This document shows, one piece after another, positions 8,193 to 17,553 of a stretch of DNA of 64,000 nt; within the stretch, counting starts at the first letter, position 1, and each line of letters opens with the position of its first letter. The notes under the pieces were generated by a model. That model was not told where the DNA came from. It worked only from the letters and a program-made list of their open reading frames with translations, and did not search any database. The stretch covers positions 124,001 through 188,000 of the forward strand of contig NZ_VTRU01000003.1 of the NCBI RefSeq assembly GCF_008274625.1, read 5' to 3'. Position numbers and translations under genes: made by a program. The DNA is from Chryseobacterium panacisoli (GTDB taxonomy: Bacteria > Bacteroidota > Bacteroidia > Flavobacteriales > Weeksellaceae).

Positions 8193-8495
8193 ATGGAAGA
8201 ATTGCTTTATCAAAAAATTCAGGAATACGATACTGAAATGAAAAACTTTGAAATTTCATTTACTAATCGTCCTTTATTACTAGATAACTTAATTAGTTTA
8301 TATAGGTTCAGAAATGAAATAGCCAGAAGTGAAGATGTAAAAAAACTAACACAACAAATTCATGATGATTTCTGTCTAATCAAACAGCAATCTCATGAAA
8401 ATATTAAGTTTGTCATTGCAAGGTATAATGAAGTAAGTAGAATGTTCTTTTTCAGTGAGGATTATTCTAAAATTTTCTCAGATTTTATATTTTAA
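8193..8495 (+). CDS. Small helical protein of unknown function
   Basis: 100 residues, ATG start. Charged and probably largely alpha-helical; no signal peptide or membrane segment. No family recognised. It is the last gene of the three-gene group and ends 6 nt before the hairpin that terminates the convergent guaA. Confidence 0.5.
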   Translation: MEELLYQKIQEYDTEMKNFEISFTNRPLLLDNLISLYRFRNEIARSEDVKKLTQQIHDDFCLIKQQSHENIKFVIARYNEVSRMFFFSEDYSKIFSDFIF

Positions 8496-8500
8496 CAAAA

Positions 8501-8527
8501 AAATCCCACCCAAAGCGGGCAGGATTT
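8501..8527 (-). terminator. guaA terminator
   Basis: AAATCC/GGATTT outer stem and CCC/GGG inner stem separated by a symmetric internal loop. In the minus direction it is followed by seven T, so it serves guaA best. Confidence 0.75.
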
Positions 8528-8550
8528 GTATTATTAATTCAAATCAAAGA

Positions 8551-10080
8551 TTATTCCCACTCAATCGTTGCAGGTGGTTTGCTTGAAATATCGTAAGCTA
8601 CTCTGTTGATTCCTCTTACTTCGTTGATGATTCTGCTGGAAACAGTATCTAAGAACTCGTAAGGAAGTCTGCTCCATGTTGCCGTCATAAAGTCGATGGT
8701 ATTGGCAGAACGAACTACAGCAGTGTATTCGTAAGTTCTTTCATCTCCCATTACTCCTACAGATTTTACCGGAAGAAGTACTACAAATGCCTGAGATACT
8801 TTTTCATAAAGGTCGTTTTTGTATAATTCTTCGATGAAGATATCATCTGCCTCCTGAAGGATTCTTACTTTCTCAGCATCTACAGCGCCCAATACTCTGA
8901 TTCCTAATCCAGGACCTGGAAAAGGGTGTCTGTATACCATGTGGTGAGGAATACCTAATTCTTCTCCTACTCTTCTTACTTCGTCCTTGAAAAGCTCTCT
9001 TAACGGCTCTAATAACTCGAATTCCATATCTTCAGGAAGTCCTCCAACATTGTGGTGAGACTTGATTACTGCAGATGGTCCGTTTACAGACTGGCTTTCA
9101 ATAACGTCAGGATAAATGGTTCCCTGAGCTAAGAATTTAGCCCCTTCAATTTTATGAGATTCTTCATCAAATACATGAATAAATTCGTTTCCAATGATTT
9201 TTCTTTTTGCTTCAGGATCGTCAACACCAGCTAATTTTGTAAGGAATCTTTCCTGAGCATCTACCATTTTAATGTTCATATGGAAATGCTCTCCATACTG
9301 ATCCATTACTTTTTTGCCTTCATCCTTTCTCAATAATCCTGTATCTACAAAGATACAAGTCAACTGATCGCCGATTGCTTTGTGGATCAAAACAGCAGCT
9401 ACAGAAGAGTCTACACCACCTGAAAGCCCAAGGATCACTTTGTTGTCTCCTACTTTCTCACGGATTTCCTCAACTGTCTTTTCTATATAGTTAGTCAGTT
9501 TCCAGTTTTTCTCTGAGTTACAGATTCCGAAAACGAAATTTTCAAGCATTTTCCCTCCTTCTTCAGTATGAGATACTTCCGGGTGGAACTGAACACAGTA
9601 GATTTTACTTTCTTCATTAGCGATAGAAGCAATTACTCCTGATTTTGCATTCAATTCAAAACCTGCAGGCAATTCTCCTACTTCGTCAAAGTGGCTCATC
9701 CAAACTACAGAGTTCTGAGTAACTCCTTTCAACAAAGAGCTTTCTTTTACGATCTCAAGGTTTGCTTTACCATATTCTCCTTTTTCTCCTTTATTTACTT
9801 TCCCTCCTAAAAGGTGAGCCGTCATCTGCATTCCGTAGCAGATTCCCAATACAGGAACTCCCTGTTCGTATAATTCTTTTTCAACCAGGTGAGCGTTTTC
9901 TGCATTTACAGAGCTTGGTCCACCGGAAAGGATAATTCCTTTTGGCTGTTTTGCTAAAATATCTTGTAATGGTGTATTGTAAGGTAAGATCTCAGAATAT
10001 ACACCCATCTCACGGATTCTTCTTCCGATAAGCTGGTTGTACTGGGATCCGAAATCTAAAATAATAATACCGTTGTTCAT
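8551..10080 (-). CDS. guaA: GMP synthase (glutamine-hydrolysing)
   Basis: 509 residues, usual full length. The N-terminal class I glutamine amidotransferase domain (1-190) has the oxyanion loop GGPSS, nucleophile Cys81 in GICYGMQ and the His-Glu pair in HPEV. The ATP pyrophosphatase domain follows, with the PP-loop GLSGGVDSS near residue 220. The C-terminal dimerisation domain ends PPATIEWE. It converts XMP to GMP in the cytoplasm using glutamine and ATP. It is the last gene of the minus-strand purine block, separated from purD by a 340-bp gap that contains a purD terminator, so it probably has its own promoter. Confidence 0.97.
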   Translation of the reverse strand: MNNGIIILDFGSQYNQLIGRRIREMGVYSEILPYNTPLQDILAKQPKGIILSGGPSSVNAENAHLVEKELYEQGVPVLGICYGMQMTAHLLGGKVNKGEKGEYGKANLEIVKESSLLKGVTQNSVVWMSHFDEVGELPAGFELNAKSGVIASIANEESKIYCVQFHPEVSHTEEGGKMLENFVFGICNSEKNWKLTNYIEKTVEEIREKVGDNKVILGLSGGVDSSVAAVLIHKAIGDQLTCIFVDTGLLRKDEGKKVMDQYGEHFHMNIKMVDAQERFLTKLAGVDDPEAKRKIIGNEFIHVFDEESHKIEGAKFLAQGTIYPDVIESQSVNGPSAVIKSHHNVGGLPEDMEFELLEPLRELFKDEVRRVGEELGIPHHMVYRHPFPGPGLGIRVLGAVDAEKVRILQEADDIFIEELYKNDLYEKVSQAFVVLLPVKSVGVMGDERTYEYTAVVRSANTIDFMTATWSRLPYEFLDTVSSRIINEVRGINRVAYDISSKPPATIEWE

Positions 10081-10085
10081 TTTGA

Positions 10086-10113
10086 ATTATGATTTATAAA
10101 TTATAAATAATGA
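10086..10113. repeat. Short AT-rich heptad array upstream of guaA
   Basis: Four 7-bp units such as ATTATGA and ATTATAA directly before the guaA start. The low complexity makes this one less certain than the other arrays. Confidence 0.3.
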
Positions 10114-10227
10114 GGATTCTTTTGATTGTTTAATTGTATTAGAGTTTCACGATACTTTTAAGATTCCTAAGGAATGACAAAGCCTGTATCATATCTGTTA
10201 ATCAAAATATTCACTCAAAAACTGTTT

Positions 10228-10360
10228 CAGCAATTTATTTAGGTTTGGGCTAAAGCCAATTCTATCGCTATTTTTTTATAATCAATCGGGCTAAAGCCCG
10301 ATCCTATTGATGGAATATAAAACCTAGAAAACCCACGGCTTATTGCTAAAGCCTATTGTT
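10228..10360. repeat. GCTAAAGCC palindromic repeat cluster
   Basis: The purD-guaA gap holds three GCTAAAGCC units. The central one (10285-10302) is an 8-bp inverted repeat around AA. The same palindrome recurs at 19197-19216. No gene is seen in the gap; promoter and repeats fill it. Confidence 0.6.
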
Positions 10361-10376
10361 TATTCAAACGTTTTAC

Positions 10377-10410
10377 AAAAAAAGACTTGGAATGGCTCCA
10401 AATCTTTTTT
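10377..10410 (-). terminator. purD terminator
   Basis: Ten-bp stem (one G-T pair) with a GCCAT loop on the minus strand, followed by seven T. It lies just after the purD stop codon. Confidence 0.8.
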
Positions 10411-10421
10411 CGTGATTTTTA

Positions 10422-11660
10422 TTAAAATTTTCCGATGTCGTCTCTGTAGAAGCCGTAATCGAAATGTACATGACTTGCATCTTCGTAAACCTTTTTGCGG
10501 GCATCTTCAAAAGTAGCACCTGTGGCTACAATGTTCAGAACTCTGCCTCCGTTGGAAACCACTTTGTCTCCTTTACTGATAGCTCCTGCATATAAAAGTT
10601 TACTATGTTTCAGCTTATCTTCTCCTGTAATTTCGAAACCTGTTTCGATGTTTCTTGGATAACCTCCTGAACACATTACAAGACAAACTGCTTTTTCGTC
10701 TTTAAATTTAAGCTCAATGTCTTTTCCTTCCATACAATCCTGGATCACATCCAAAAGATTGTTTTCCATAAGCGCCATCAATACCTGAGTTTCAGGATCT
10801 CCGAATCTCATGTTGTATTCCAGAAGGTAAGCTCCGTTTTTTGTAACCATCAATCCGAAGAAAATGATTCCCTTAAATCCGAAACCTTCAGCTTTAAGAC
10901 CTTTAATAGTGGGTTCTAAGATATTTTTCTCAAAATCTGCATAGTGCTCCTGAGTAAATTCCGGGCTTGGTGCTATAGAACCCATACCTCCTGTATTAGG
11001 CCCTGTATCTCCGTTTCCGGCTTTTTTATAATCTTTTGCCGCTACACATGGGAACAATTTATCTCCATTAGAGAAAGCAATGATAGACGCTTCAAAACCT
11101 TGTAAATATTCTTCAATAACTAAACGGATCCCTGCATCTCCATAGATTCTTCTGATCATGAAGTCGTGGATAGTAGCTTCAGCTTCTTCAAGGTTGTCAC
11201 AAATAACAACACCTTTTCCACCTGCCAAACCACTAGCTTTGATTACCAAAGGATATTGCTGTGTCTGCACATATTCTTTAGCATCGTTGTATGAATCAAA
11301 AACTACCGCCTTAGCTGTTTTGATATCATAGGTCTGCATAAATTTCTTAGAGAAAGCCTTACTTCCTTCAAGGCTTGCAACTTTCTGAGTAGGACCGAAA
11401 ACTTTAAGATCGTGTTTTTTAAATTCATCCTTAATACCCGCTACAAGAGGAGCTTCCGGACCTACGATCGTAAGATCAATCTTTTCTTTAATTGCGAAAT
11501 CTCTAAGTTCTTTAATTTCCGATAAATGAACATTTTTCCCTATTACATCGGTAGTAGCATTCCCGTTGGCAAAAAACATTTTAGAAATTCTTGAGTCATT
11601 CTGAAGCTTTGCCGCTAAAGCAGATTCTCTACCGCCTTCACCTATGATTAATATTCTCAT
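10422..11660 (-). CDS. purD: Phosphoribosylamine-glycine ligase
   Basis: 412 residues, typical for GAR synthetase. The N-terminal Rossmann part begins MRILIIGEGGRESAL. The ATP-grasp domain has ASGLAGGKGV, NTGGMGS and the metal-binding EYNMRFGDPETQ. It joins glycine to phosphoribosylamine in step 2 of IMP synthesis. It is separated from purH by 90 bp and has its own TATATTTG box, so it can be expressed independently of purH. Confidence 0.96.
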   Translation of the reverse strand: MRILIIGEGGRESALAAKLQNDSRISKMFFANGNATTDVIGKNVHLSEIKELRDFAIKEKIDLTIVGPEAPLVAGIKDEFKKHDLKVFGPTQKVASLEGSKAFSKKFMQTYDIKTAKAVVFDSYNDAKEYVQTQQYPLVIKASGLAGGKGVVICDNLEEAEATIHDFMIRRIYGDAGIRLVIEEYLQGFEASIIAFSNGDKLFPCVAAKDYKKAGNGDTGPNTGGMGSIAPSPEFTQEHYADFEKNILEPTIKGLKAEGFGFKGIIFFGLMVTKNGAYLLEYNMRFGDPETQVLMALMENNLLDVIQDCMEGKDIELKFKDEKAVCLVMCSGGYPRNIETGFEITGEDKLKHSKLLYAGAISKGDKVVSNGGRVLNIVATGATFEDARKKVYEDASHVHFDYGFYRDDIGKF

Positions 11661-11689
11661 ACTTTATATTATTATCTAGTCTTATTTTA

Positions 11690-11697
11690 CAAATATA
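11690..11697 (-). promoter_or_regulatory. purD -7 box
   Basis: TATATTTG on the minus strand, 29 nt before the purD ATG. Confidence 0.6.
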
Positions 11698-11750
11698 TAA
11701 TTTTGAATGCTAAAAATACAATCCCTAATTATTTTTTAATTCTATTTTAA

Positions 11751-13268
11751 TTAGTGGAAAAAGTGTCTAACACCTGTAAACATCATTGGAATACCGTGCT
11801 CATTTGCAGCCTCTACGCTATCCTGATCTTTTACACTTCCACCTGGCTGAATAATCGCCTTGATACCTTCCTGAGCGCAGAAATCTACTACATCACGGAA
11901 AGGGAAAAATGCATCTGAAGCCAATACCAGATCCCCGGAGAATTTTTCTTTCGCTCTTTCGATCGCCTGCTGAGTCGCCCAGATTCTGTTTACCTGTCCA
12001 CCTCCGATACCAAATGCCTGAATTCCGTTGGAAACAACAATGGCGTTTGACTTCACATATTTTACTACTCTCTGAGAGAAAAGTAAAGCTTTTTTCTGCT
12101 CTTCTGTAGGCTGTACTTCTGTAACTACTTTGATATCGTCAGAAAAATAAGTATCATTATCCTGAACCAGAATACCACCATCTACCTTCACCCAGGTCTG
12201 TTTGTCAGAAACAGGGTTTACGATTTTGATAATTCTCAGGTTTTTCTTTTTTCTTAAAATTTCAAGAGCTTCATCATCGAATTCAGGAGCCATTACAATC
12301 TCAAGGAATGTTTTGTTCAGTTCTTCTGCTGTTGCTGCATCAATTTTATAGTTCATTGCAACAATTCCGCCAAAGATAGAAACGGGATCACATTCAAATG
12401 TTTTTTGATATGTTTCCAGTGCTGAAGTTCCGATAGCCACTCCACAAGGGGTAGAATGTTTTACCGCACAACAAGCCATTTCTTCTTTGAACTCAGTGAC
12501 TACTTTCCAGCAAAGGTCCATATCGCGAAGATTGTTGAAAGAAAGTTCTTTACCTCCAAGCTGCTCAAAGTCTTTCATTGCTCCGTTTTCGAAGGTAGAA
12601 ACATAGTAAGCTGCCGTCTGGTGAGGGTTTTCTCCGTATCTTAAGTCAGCAACTTTTTTATAAGAAGCATTTAAATACGTAGGATATTCTTCATCTAAAA
12701 GCATTCTTGAGATCGCTGCATCATACGCAGAGGTAAGGTTGAATACTTTTCCTGCAAGCTTTTTACGGGTTTCGATATATGTATCACCGTTTTGTTCCAT
12801 TTCGATTTTCACGGCTGCATAATCTTCAACATCAGTGATTACCGTAACAGAATCAAAGTTTTTTGCTGCAGAACGAAGCATTGAAGGTCCACCAATATCA
12901 ATAAATTCTACTTTCTCATGTAAAGAAATGTCTTTATTTACATTTTCAAAGAAAGGATAAAGGTTTACGATCACCATATCAATCAGACCAATTCCATGCT
13001 CCTGAACGGTTTTCATGTGCTCTTCGTTGTTACGAACCGCCAGCAATCCACCGTGAACTTTAGGGTGTAAAGTTTTCACTCTTCCATCCAACATTTCAGG
13101 GAAATTGGTTACCTCATCAATCTGAATAGGATTTAAACCAGCGTCTTTCAAATGTTTGAACGTTCCTCCTGTAGAGATCAACTCATAATTCTGAGCCTCC
13201 AAAAACTGCACGAATTCTATTAATCCACTTTTGTCAGAAACACTGATTAAAACTCTCTTTTTACTCAT
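11751..13268 (-). CDS. purH: Bifunctional AICAR formyltransferase/IMP cyclohydrolase
   Basis: 505 residues. Residues 1-150 form the MGS-like IMP cyclohydrolase domain ([22 protein letters not shown]). The AICAR transformylase domain follows with [21 protein letters not shown] (catalytic Lys-His) and [11 protein letters not shown], ending FTGVRHFFH. It performs the last two steps of IMP synthesis. A short heptad stretch (units such as TTTACTT) sits directly before its start codon. It lies in the purine block between purN and purD. Confidence 0.97.
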   Translation of the reverse strand: MSKKRVLISVSDKSGLIEFVQFLEAQNYELISTGGTFKHLKDAGLNPIQIDEVTNFPEMLDGRVKTLHPKVHGGLLAVRNNEEHMKTVQEHGIGLIDMVIVNLYPFFENVNKDISLHEKVEFIDIGGPSMLRSAAKNFDSVTVITDVEDYAAVKIEMEQNGDTYIETRKKLAGKVFNLTSAYDAAISRMLLDEEYPTYLNASYKKVADLRYGENPHQTAAYYVSTFENGAMKDFEQLGGKELSFNNLRDMDLCWKVVTEFKEEMACCAVKHSTPCGVAIGTSALETYQKTFECDPVSIFGGIVAMNYKIDAATAEELNKTFLEIVMAPEFDDEALEILRKKKNLRIIKIVNPVSDKQTWVKVDGGILVQDNDTYFSDDIKVVTEVQPTEEQKKALLFSQRVVKYVKSNAIVVSNGIQAFGIGGGQVNRIWATQQAIERAKEKFSGDLVLASDAFFPFRDVVDFCAQEGIKAIIQPGGSVKDQDSVEAANEHGIPMMFTGVRHFFH

Positions 13269-13296
13269 TTTACTTTCAATTTTTTACTTTTTACAG
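13269..13296. repeat. Short heptad array upstream of purH
   Basis: Four 7-bp units on the plus strand (TTTACTT, TCAATTT, TTTACTT, TTTACAG) abutting the purH start codon. Confidence 0.4.
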
Positions 13297-13385
13297 CTAT
13301 TTCAAACTGTGTCCGGGTCTTTCACCTCCGAACTTACTTTTATTTTACTTAGATTTTTCTATTTTCCTGTCAAAAATTTTTGACA

Positions 13386-13952
13386 TTATTTATTTCCCAG
13401 GACCTTATTGATCGCTATTGGAAATATTTCATATTCAATCTGGTGAACTTTCTGAGCCAGGGTTTCAGGAGTATCTTCAGCTGTTACTTCAAAAGATTTC
13501 TGAAGAATAGCTTCTCCTTCATCAATGCCCGGCGTTACAAAATGTACAGTGGCCCCACTTTCTACTTCTTTAGCTTCTATTACTGCATTGTGAACGTTCA
13601 TTCCCCACATTCCTTTTCCTCCGAATTTCGGAAGCAAAGCAGGGTGAATATTGATTATTTTACCGTTCCAGTTTTCACAAAATTCAGATTTTAAAATGGA
13701 TAAAAATCCTGCCAATACAATAAGGTCTGTATTTTCTGGGATTACTTTCGCCAATTCACTGCTGAAATTTTTTCCTCTTGGAATAAGTATGTTTTCTATA
13801 TTGTGATTCTTTGCTCTTTCCAGCCCGAAACATTCTCTGTCAGCCACTACCAAAGATACTTTTGCATTCTGGATTTCGCCAGCGTCAATGGTATCAATGA
13901 TTCTCTGCAGATTGGTTCCTGAACCGGATACGAGTACAACGATGTTCTTCAT
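13386..13952 (-). CDS. purN: Phosphoribosylglycinamide formyltransferase
   Basis: 188 residues, usual for the folate-dependent GART enzyme. The N-terminal loop VSGSGTNLQRI binds phosphate. The catalytic Asn-His pair is in IINIHPALLP and the Asp in GIDEGEAI. It formylates GAR with 10-formyl-THF in step 3 of IMP synthesis. It follows purM across a 75-bp gap consisting almost wholly of heptads. Confidence 0.95.
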   Translation of the reverse strand: MKNIVVLVSGSGTNLQRIIDTIDAGEIQNAKVSLVVADRECFGLERAKNHNIENILIPRGKNFSSELAKVIPENTDLIVLAGFLSILKSEFCENWNGKIINIHPALLPKFGGKGMWGMNVHNAVIEAKEVESGATVHFVTPGIDEGEAILQKSFEVTAEDTPETLAQKVHQIEYEIFPIAINKVLGNK

Positions 13953-13956
13953 TATT

Positions 13957-14026
13957 CAGATGTTAGATGTCAGATTTAAGATTACAGACTTAAAGTCTGA
14001 TGTCTGAAGTCTGAAATCTGATGTCA
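13957..14026. repeat. Heptad array, about ten units
   Basis: Fills the gap between purM and purN. The left half has units like CAGATGT and CAGATTT, the right half units like GATGTCT and GAAGTCT. The two halves partly mirror each other, giving potential hairpins. Confidence 0.65.
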
Positions 14027-14027
14027 T

Positions 14028-15020
14028 TTAAAATTTTAAATCTATCTTTTCTGTTCCTTCAGTGATTTCTCCGATTTCGTAAGCATCATCTAAAAGGTGC
14101 AATACTTTTTCAGCATGTTCAGCATCTACTACGATTACCATCCCTACTCCCATATTGAATGTTCCGTACATTTCCTCGCGGGCTACCTCACCTCTCTTTT
14201 CAAGCTCAAGCATCACACTAGGAATTCTGATTTTTGATTCGTCAATAGAAGCACAAAGTCCTTCAGGAATGATTCTTGGAACGTTTTCGTAAAGTCCGCC
14301 TCCTGTAATATGAGCAATTCCGCTTACTTTTACTTCTTCCAATACTTTATGAATATCTTTATAGTATAATCTTGTAGGAACCAAAAGTGTTTCATATAAA
14401 GGTTTTCCTTCAAATTCTTCTTCAAAGTTCGGGAACACTTTTCTTACTAAAGAGAATCCGTTTGAGTGGAATCCTGAGCTTGGTAATGCGATAATTTTGT
14501 TACCTGCTTTGATGGTAGAACCGTCAATAATCTGATCTTTTTCTACAATTCCTACGCAGAATCCGGCAACATCATAATCTCCAGGCTGGTACATTCCCGG
14601 CATTTCAGCAGTCTCCCCACCAATCAGCGCACAGTTGTTATCCTTACAAGCTGCGACCATTCCTAAAACAATTTCTGCTGCGATTTCTGAATCAAGCTTT
14701 CCGCAAGCCAGATAATCCAGGAAAAATAAAGGTTTTGCTCCGTGGCAAAGAATATCATTGGCACACATTGCGAAACAATCTACACCGATAGAATCATATT
14801 TTTTAGTATCTAAAGCTACTTTCAGCTTTGTTCCTACTCCATCTGTTCCTGATACAAGAACGGGATTTTTGTATCCACCGATTTCATAGAAAGCACCAAA
14901 ACTTCCCAAGTGGTTCAGTACATTGGAATTGTGGGTTTCACCGACCGCTTTTTTGATCTTGTCAACCGTTTTGTATCCTTCTTCTTTGTCTACTCCTGCT
15001 GATTTGTAAGTGTTGCTCAT
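14028..15020 (-). CDS. purM: Phosphoribosylformylglycinamidine cyclo-ligase
   Basis: 330 residues, usual for AIR synthetase. GTDGVGTKLKVA and GGETAEMPGMY mark the ATP-binding PurM-type fold, and the C-terminal half carries HITGGGLYENVPRI. It closes the imidazole ring of AIR using ATP. It is the first gene of the minus-strand purine block; a terminator-like hairpin and candidate RNA lie 120 nt upstream. Confidence 0.96.
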   Translation of the reverse strand: MSNTYKSAGVDKEEGYKTVDKIKKAVGETHNSNVLNHLGSFGAFYEIGGYKNPVLVSGTDGVGTKLKVALDTKKYDSIGVDCFAMCANDILCHGAKPLFFLDYLACGKLDSEIAAEIVLGMVAACKDNNCALIGGETAEMPGMYQPGDYDVAGFCVGIVEKDQIIDGSTIKAGNKIIALPSSGFHSNGFSLVRKVFPNFEEEFEGKPLYETLLVPTRLYYKDIHKVLEEVKVSGIAHITGGGLYENVPRIIPEGLCASIDESKIRIPSVMLELEKRGEVAREEMYGTFNMGVGMVIVVDAEHAEKVLHLLDDAYEIGEITEGTEKIDLKF

Positions 15021-15025
15021 GTCTG

Positions 15026-15060
15026 CTTAGATTTTTAGATATCGGATTCAGATTTCAGAT
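15026..15060. repeat. Heptad array upstream of purM
   Basis: Five units ending in AGAT-like motifs (for example TTCAGAT twice) just before the purM start codon, similar to the units in the purM-purN gap. Confidence 0.45.
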
Positions 15061-15140
15061 GATTATTTGTCCAGCATCTGACGTCTTGTGTCTTCTTATC
15101 TTTTAATATTTCAATTACTTTTATACCTGATTTTAGAAAA

Positions 15141-15173
15141 CAAAAAAGCCGACAATCTTTTCAGATTATCGGC
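15141..15173 (-). terminator. Intrinsic terminator facing purM
   Basis: An 11-bp stem with one mismatch (15148-15158 with 15163-15173) and, in the minus direction, a run of six T. It would end a transcript starting near 15264 and so could act as an attenuator for purM. Confidence 0.7.
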
Positions 15174-15265
15174 CGTTATTTTATCTCAGAATTTCAGAGC
15201 CCACAATTTTCCCTTTATGAGAAAAACATTGTTTATAGGAGGTCTGAATTTTCATCTCTTTTCTT
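15141..15265 (-). ncRNA. Candidate structured small RNA or purM leader
   Basis: A TATTTTTG box at 15270-15277 and the terminator at 15141-15173 delimit a transcript of about 125 nt. Between them is a foldable region: 15193-15198 pairs with 15243-15248, 15203-15206 with 15229-15232, and 15207-15213 with 15219-15225 (one G-U pair), around a short loop. A 24-codon ORF (15181-15255, start MKIQTSYK) also fits, so a leader peptide is an alternative. No known riboswitch consensus was recognised. Confidence 0.35.
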
Positions 15266-15269
15266 TTTG

Positions 15270-15277
15270 CAAAAATA
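15270..15277 (-). promoter_or_regulatory. -7 box of candidate small RNA
   Basis: TATTTTTG on the minus strand, with a terminator about 100 nt downstream. Confidence 0.45.
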
Positions 15278-15302
15278 GTAATTTTAAATGAATATTCAAA
15301 TT

Positions 15303-15420
15303 CTATTTTTCAAGGATTGTTTCAATAGCCGCAATCTTTTTGATTCTTTCTTTTAACTCACTGAATTTCTTATCATTATAAACTTTCTAAGCTCCTTTAT
15401 CAAAGTTATCGTTAAAGAAA
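15303..15420 (-). pseudogene. Decayed 3' end of FMN reductase gene (duplicate)
   Basis: In the same frame and without indels this copies the last 39 codons of the intact gene ending at 17554. Both copies end with ELKE(R/K)IKKIAAIETILEK. In this copy a Gln codon has become TAG (15387-15389), and several other residues differ. Homology stops at about 15421. Upstream the frame stays open for about 40 more codons, but that sequence does not match the reductase. The duplicate and the intact end flank the tail-spike-like gene as direct repeats. The rest of the 15.0-15.6 kb gap shows no further gene. Confidence 0.8.
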
Positions 15421-15594
15421 ATTAAATATCCAAGATGAAAATTAGGAATCATAAAACCATCATTAGAAAAAACTTTAAATACCTGATAACAATAAAGCTG
15501 CTCTATATTCTAGTTGATATACCAAGAAATAAATATTAAAATAGCTGATTATATAAGCTAAATCTTATTTTTGAATAACTTAAATTATCAAAAT

Positions 15595-17466
15595 ATGTAT
15601 ATGTTAAAAACAGTTGACAATATTTCCGAATTAAGAAATACGAATGGACAATCTGAAGGTGAATCTATTTTACTACTAGGCTACTATATTCCAGGCGATA
15701 AAGGACATTTGATATATAAATGGACATTTAGTACAGCAATTGATGATGGTGGGAGTATTATTAATGGTACGAGCGGAAGTTGGATTGCTATTTTTGAAAA
15801 TCAACAATTCAATTCAAAAGATTTTTCTTTGTTTCCAATCTCAACAACTCCAAACTATAATAATTTTAATTCACAACAAGCTTTATTTGACAAGGTAAGA
15901 AATTATGCTATAGATCATAATTTAGATCTAGTTTTTGACAATGGTAACTATTCAGTTAATATCTTCAGAACCGGATACGCTGTTAATAAAATGAAAATCA
16001 ACATCATAGGCAGAGGAACAGTTAATTTTTATCTTAAAAAGAATAGTACTCCTACAATGGTTCAGTTCTGGGATGATGCTTATGTTGAAAATATCAACTT
16101 TTATTCTTTAGAAACAGAACTAGACTCTCAACGTGCCACTACAGAATCCAGAAAGCGTATTTATCTGAGAAAGTGTGGTTTTTTTAATTTTAAGAATCAA
16201 ACAAATGGTAATTCGTGGGGATTGTATGCAAAAAACACAAATGACCTGACAGTTGACAGTTGTGTTTTTGGTAATAACGGTCAATCCGATTTTTCAATTG
16301 TAGATAATTGTAATAATATCAAAATTGTTAACCCTGTAAATATCATTGATAATGGGATGTATTTGAATATTGAACCCAATTCGATAGAAATAAATCAAAA
16401 TATTCAATTACAAGGTGGGGTCTATCGGAGAATTAATTTATTAGTAAATACATTATCTGCAAATCCTGTCCAAAATATGACAATTATTGGCTGTCAAATA
16501 GATTGGTTGATGTACGATGGGGCAGACTGTGAAATAATTGGATCACAAATAAAGAAAATATCCAATCAGGAAGTAGTCAATATACCTATGGGAAATTTAG
16601 ACTTGAATCTGAGGTTTGGACCAAATTTAATTCCCGACCCCTATTTGATAGATTTTGATTATTCAGAATCGGTACGGTCATGGGTTTTCGGTACTGCAAC
16701 TTCACTTGTGATAGATAGAGTTAATAAAGATTACACAAGAATAGGTAATAGGAATATTGCTAATCAATCTACTACTATAAAGTCTAAATTGATACCCGTA
16801 AATGCCACCTCTAAATACCTGTTTATGCTTAACGGAAATGCTAATTACTTTGGCACAATAAGCAACATTGCCAGATGTTTCAGAATAGAACTATATGATT
16901 CTAACCAACAATTAATTACAATAACAAAGCCAGTAGCAGGTGTAGACACTCAGTTTCAAAATATAGTAGGCAGTGCATTTCGTTTTCCTTTATCTGTTGA
17001 AGGTTCAACAGGCTTCACAAACCAAATTGCTATTTTAGAGTTTGAACAATATGCACCTCAGACAAAATATGTAAAAATTGAATTAGGTAAATATAATGTA
17101 AATCAAAATGAATTTGACTTTAAATTTATATCATTAAACGAAATATTAAGTTTTGAAAAAGGCGAGAGTATTTCAAGTTATATATCAAGGAATCTTCCTA
17201 ACGGCAGATATAAAATAACAACCACACCTCCAGAAAACCCTATAGAAAATAGAACAACGGGAGCAATGACAGGTGATATTTTATATTCTGAAACCAGAGA
17301 AAGTTGGATTGTCACAGATGGCAGTCTTCGTCCAACTAAAGTAGATAAGATCAATAAAAAAATGAAAAACCAAGCGGATTCAATAGCCCTAGATACAACA
17401 ACTTTAGTGTTGAATTTTAATGATCTTTTAAAAAAATTAAGAGATGCGGGACTAATGGACAATTAA
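15595..17466 (+). CDS. Phage tail-spike-like beta-helix protein
   Basis: About 623 residues from the ATG at 15595 (a TTG at 15571 is also possible). The N-terminus resembles tail-spike and pre-neck appendage head segments: LRNTNGQSEGES, LLGYYIPGDKG, then GTSGSWIAIF. Residues about 90-340 have short beta-rich, Asn-rich coils typical of a right-handed beta-helix. A jelly-roll-like region may follow (about 350-530), and the C-terminus ends FNDLLKKLRDAGLMDN, like Bacteroidota phage structural proteins. No other phage gene is next to it. The gene looks more AT-rich than its neighbours and is flanked by duplicated reductase sequence, which suggests transfer. Confidence 0.6.
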   Translation: MYMLKTVDNISELRNTNGQSEGESILLLGYYIPGDKGHLIYKWTFSTAIDDGGSIINGTSGSWIAIFENQQFNSKDFSLFPISTTPNYNNFNSQQALFDKVRNYAIDHNLDLVFDNGNYSVNIFRTGYAVNKMKINIIGRGTVNFYLKKNSTPTMVQFWDDAYVENINFYSLETELDSQRATTESRKRIYLRKCGFFNFKNQTNGNSWGLYAKNTNDLTVDSCVFGNNGQSDFSIVDNCNNIKIVNPVNIIDNGMYLNIEPNSIEINQNIQLQGGVYRRINLLVNTLSANPVQNMTIIGCQIDWLMYDGADCEIIGSQIKKISNQEVVNIPMGNLDLNLRFGPNLIPDPYLIDFDYSESVRSWVFGTATSLVIDRVNKDYTRIGNRNIANQSTTIKSKLIPVNATSKYLFMLNGNANYFGTISNIARCFRIELYDSNQQLITITKPVAGVDTQFQNIVGSAFRFPLSVEGSTGFTNQIAILEFEQYAPQTKYVKIELGKYNVNQNEFDFKFISLNEILSFEKGESISSYISRNLPNGRYKITTTPPENPIENRTTGAMTGDILYSETRESWIVTDGSLRPTKVDKINKKMKNQADSIALDTTTLVLNFNDLLKKLRDAGLMDN

Positions 17467-17501
17467 TATATTCGAATTTATTATTAAATAGCTAATAAAT
17501 A

Positions 17502-17532
17502 AAAAACCACTCAAAATATGAGTGGTTTTTTA
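17502..17532. terminator. Intrinsic terminator
   Basis: An 11-bp stem (17502-17512 with 17520-17530), AAAATAT loop, A run before and T run after. Located between the convergent tail-spike-like and reductase genes. Confidence 0.85.
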
Positions 17533-17553
17533 TCTAAAAACTAATTCAAAATT

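Noticed and set aside
15088..15291. Plus-strand ORF of 67 codons
   Set aside because: It runs through the minus-strand terminator hairpin and candidate RNA; composition looks noncoding.
15595..17466. Complete prophage or tailocin
   Set aside because: Only one phage-like gene is present; flanks are housekeeping genes and no integrase, capsid or baseplate gene was found.
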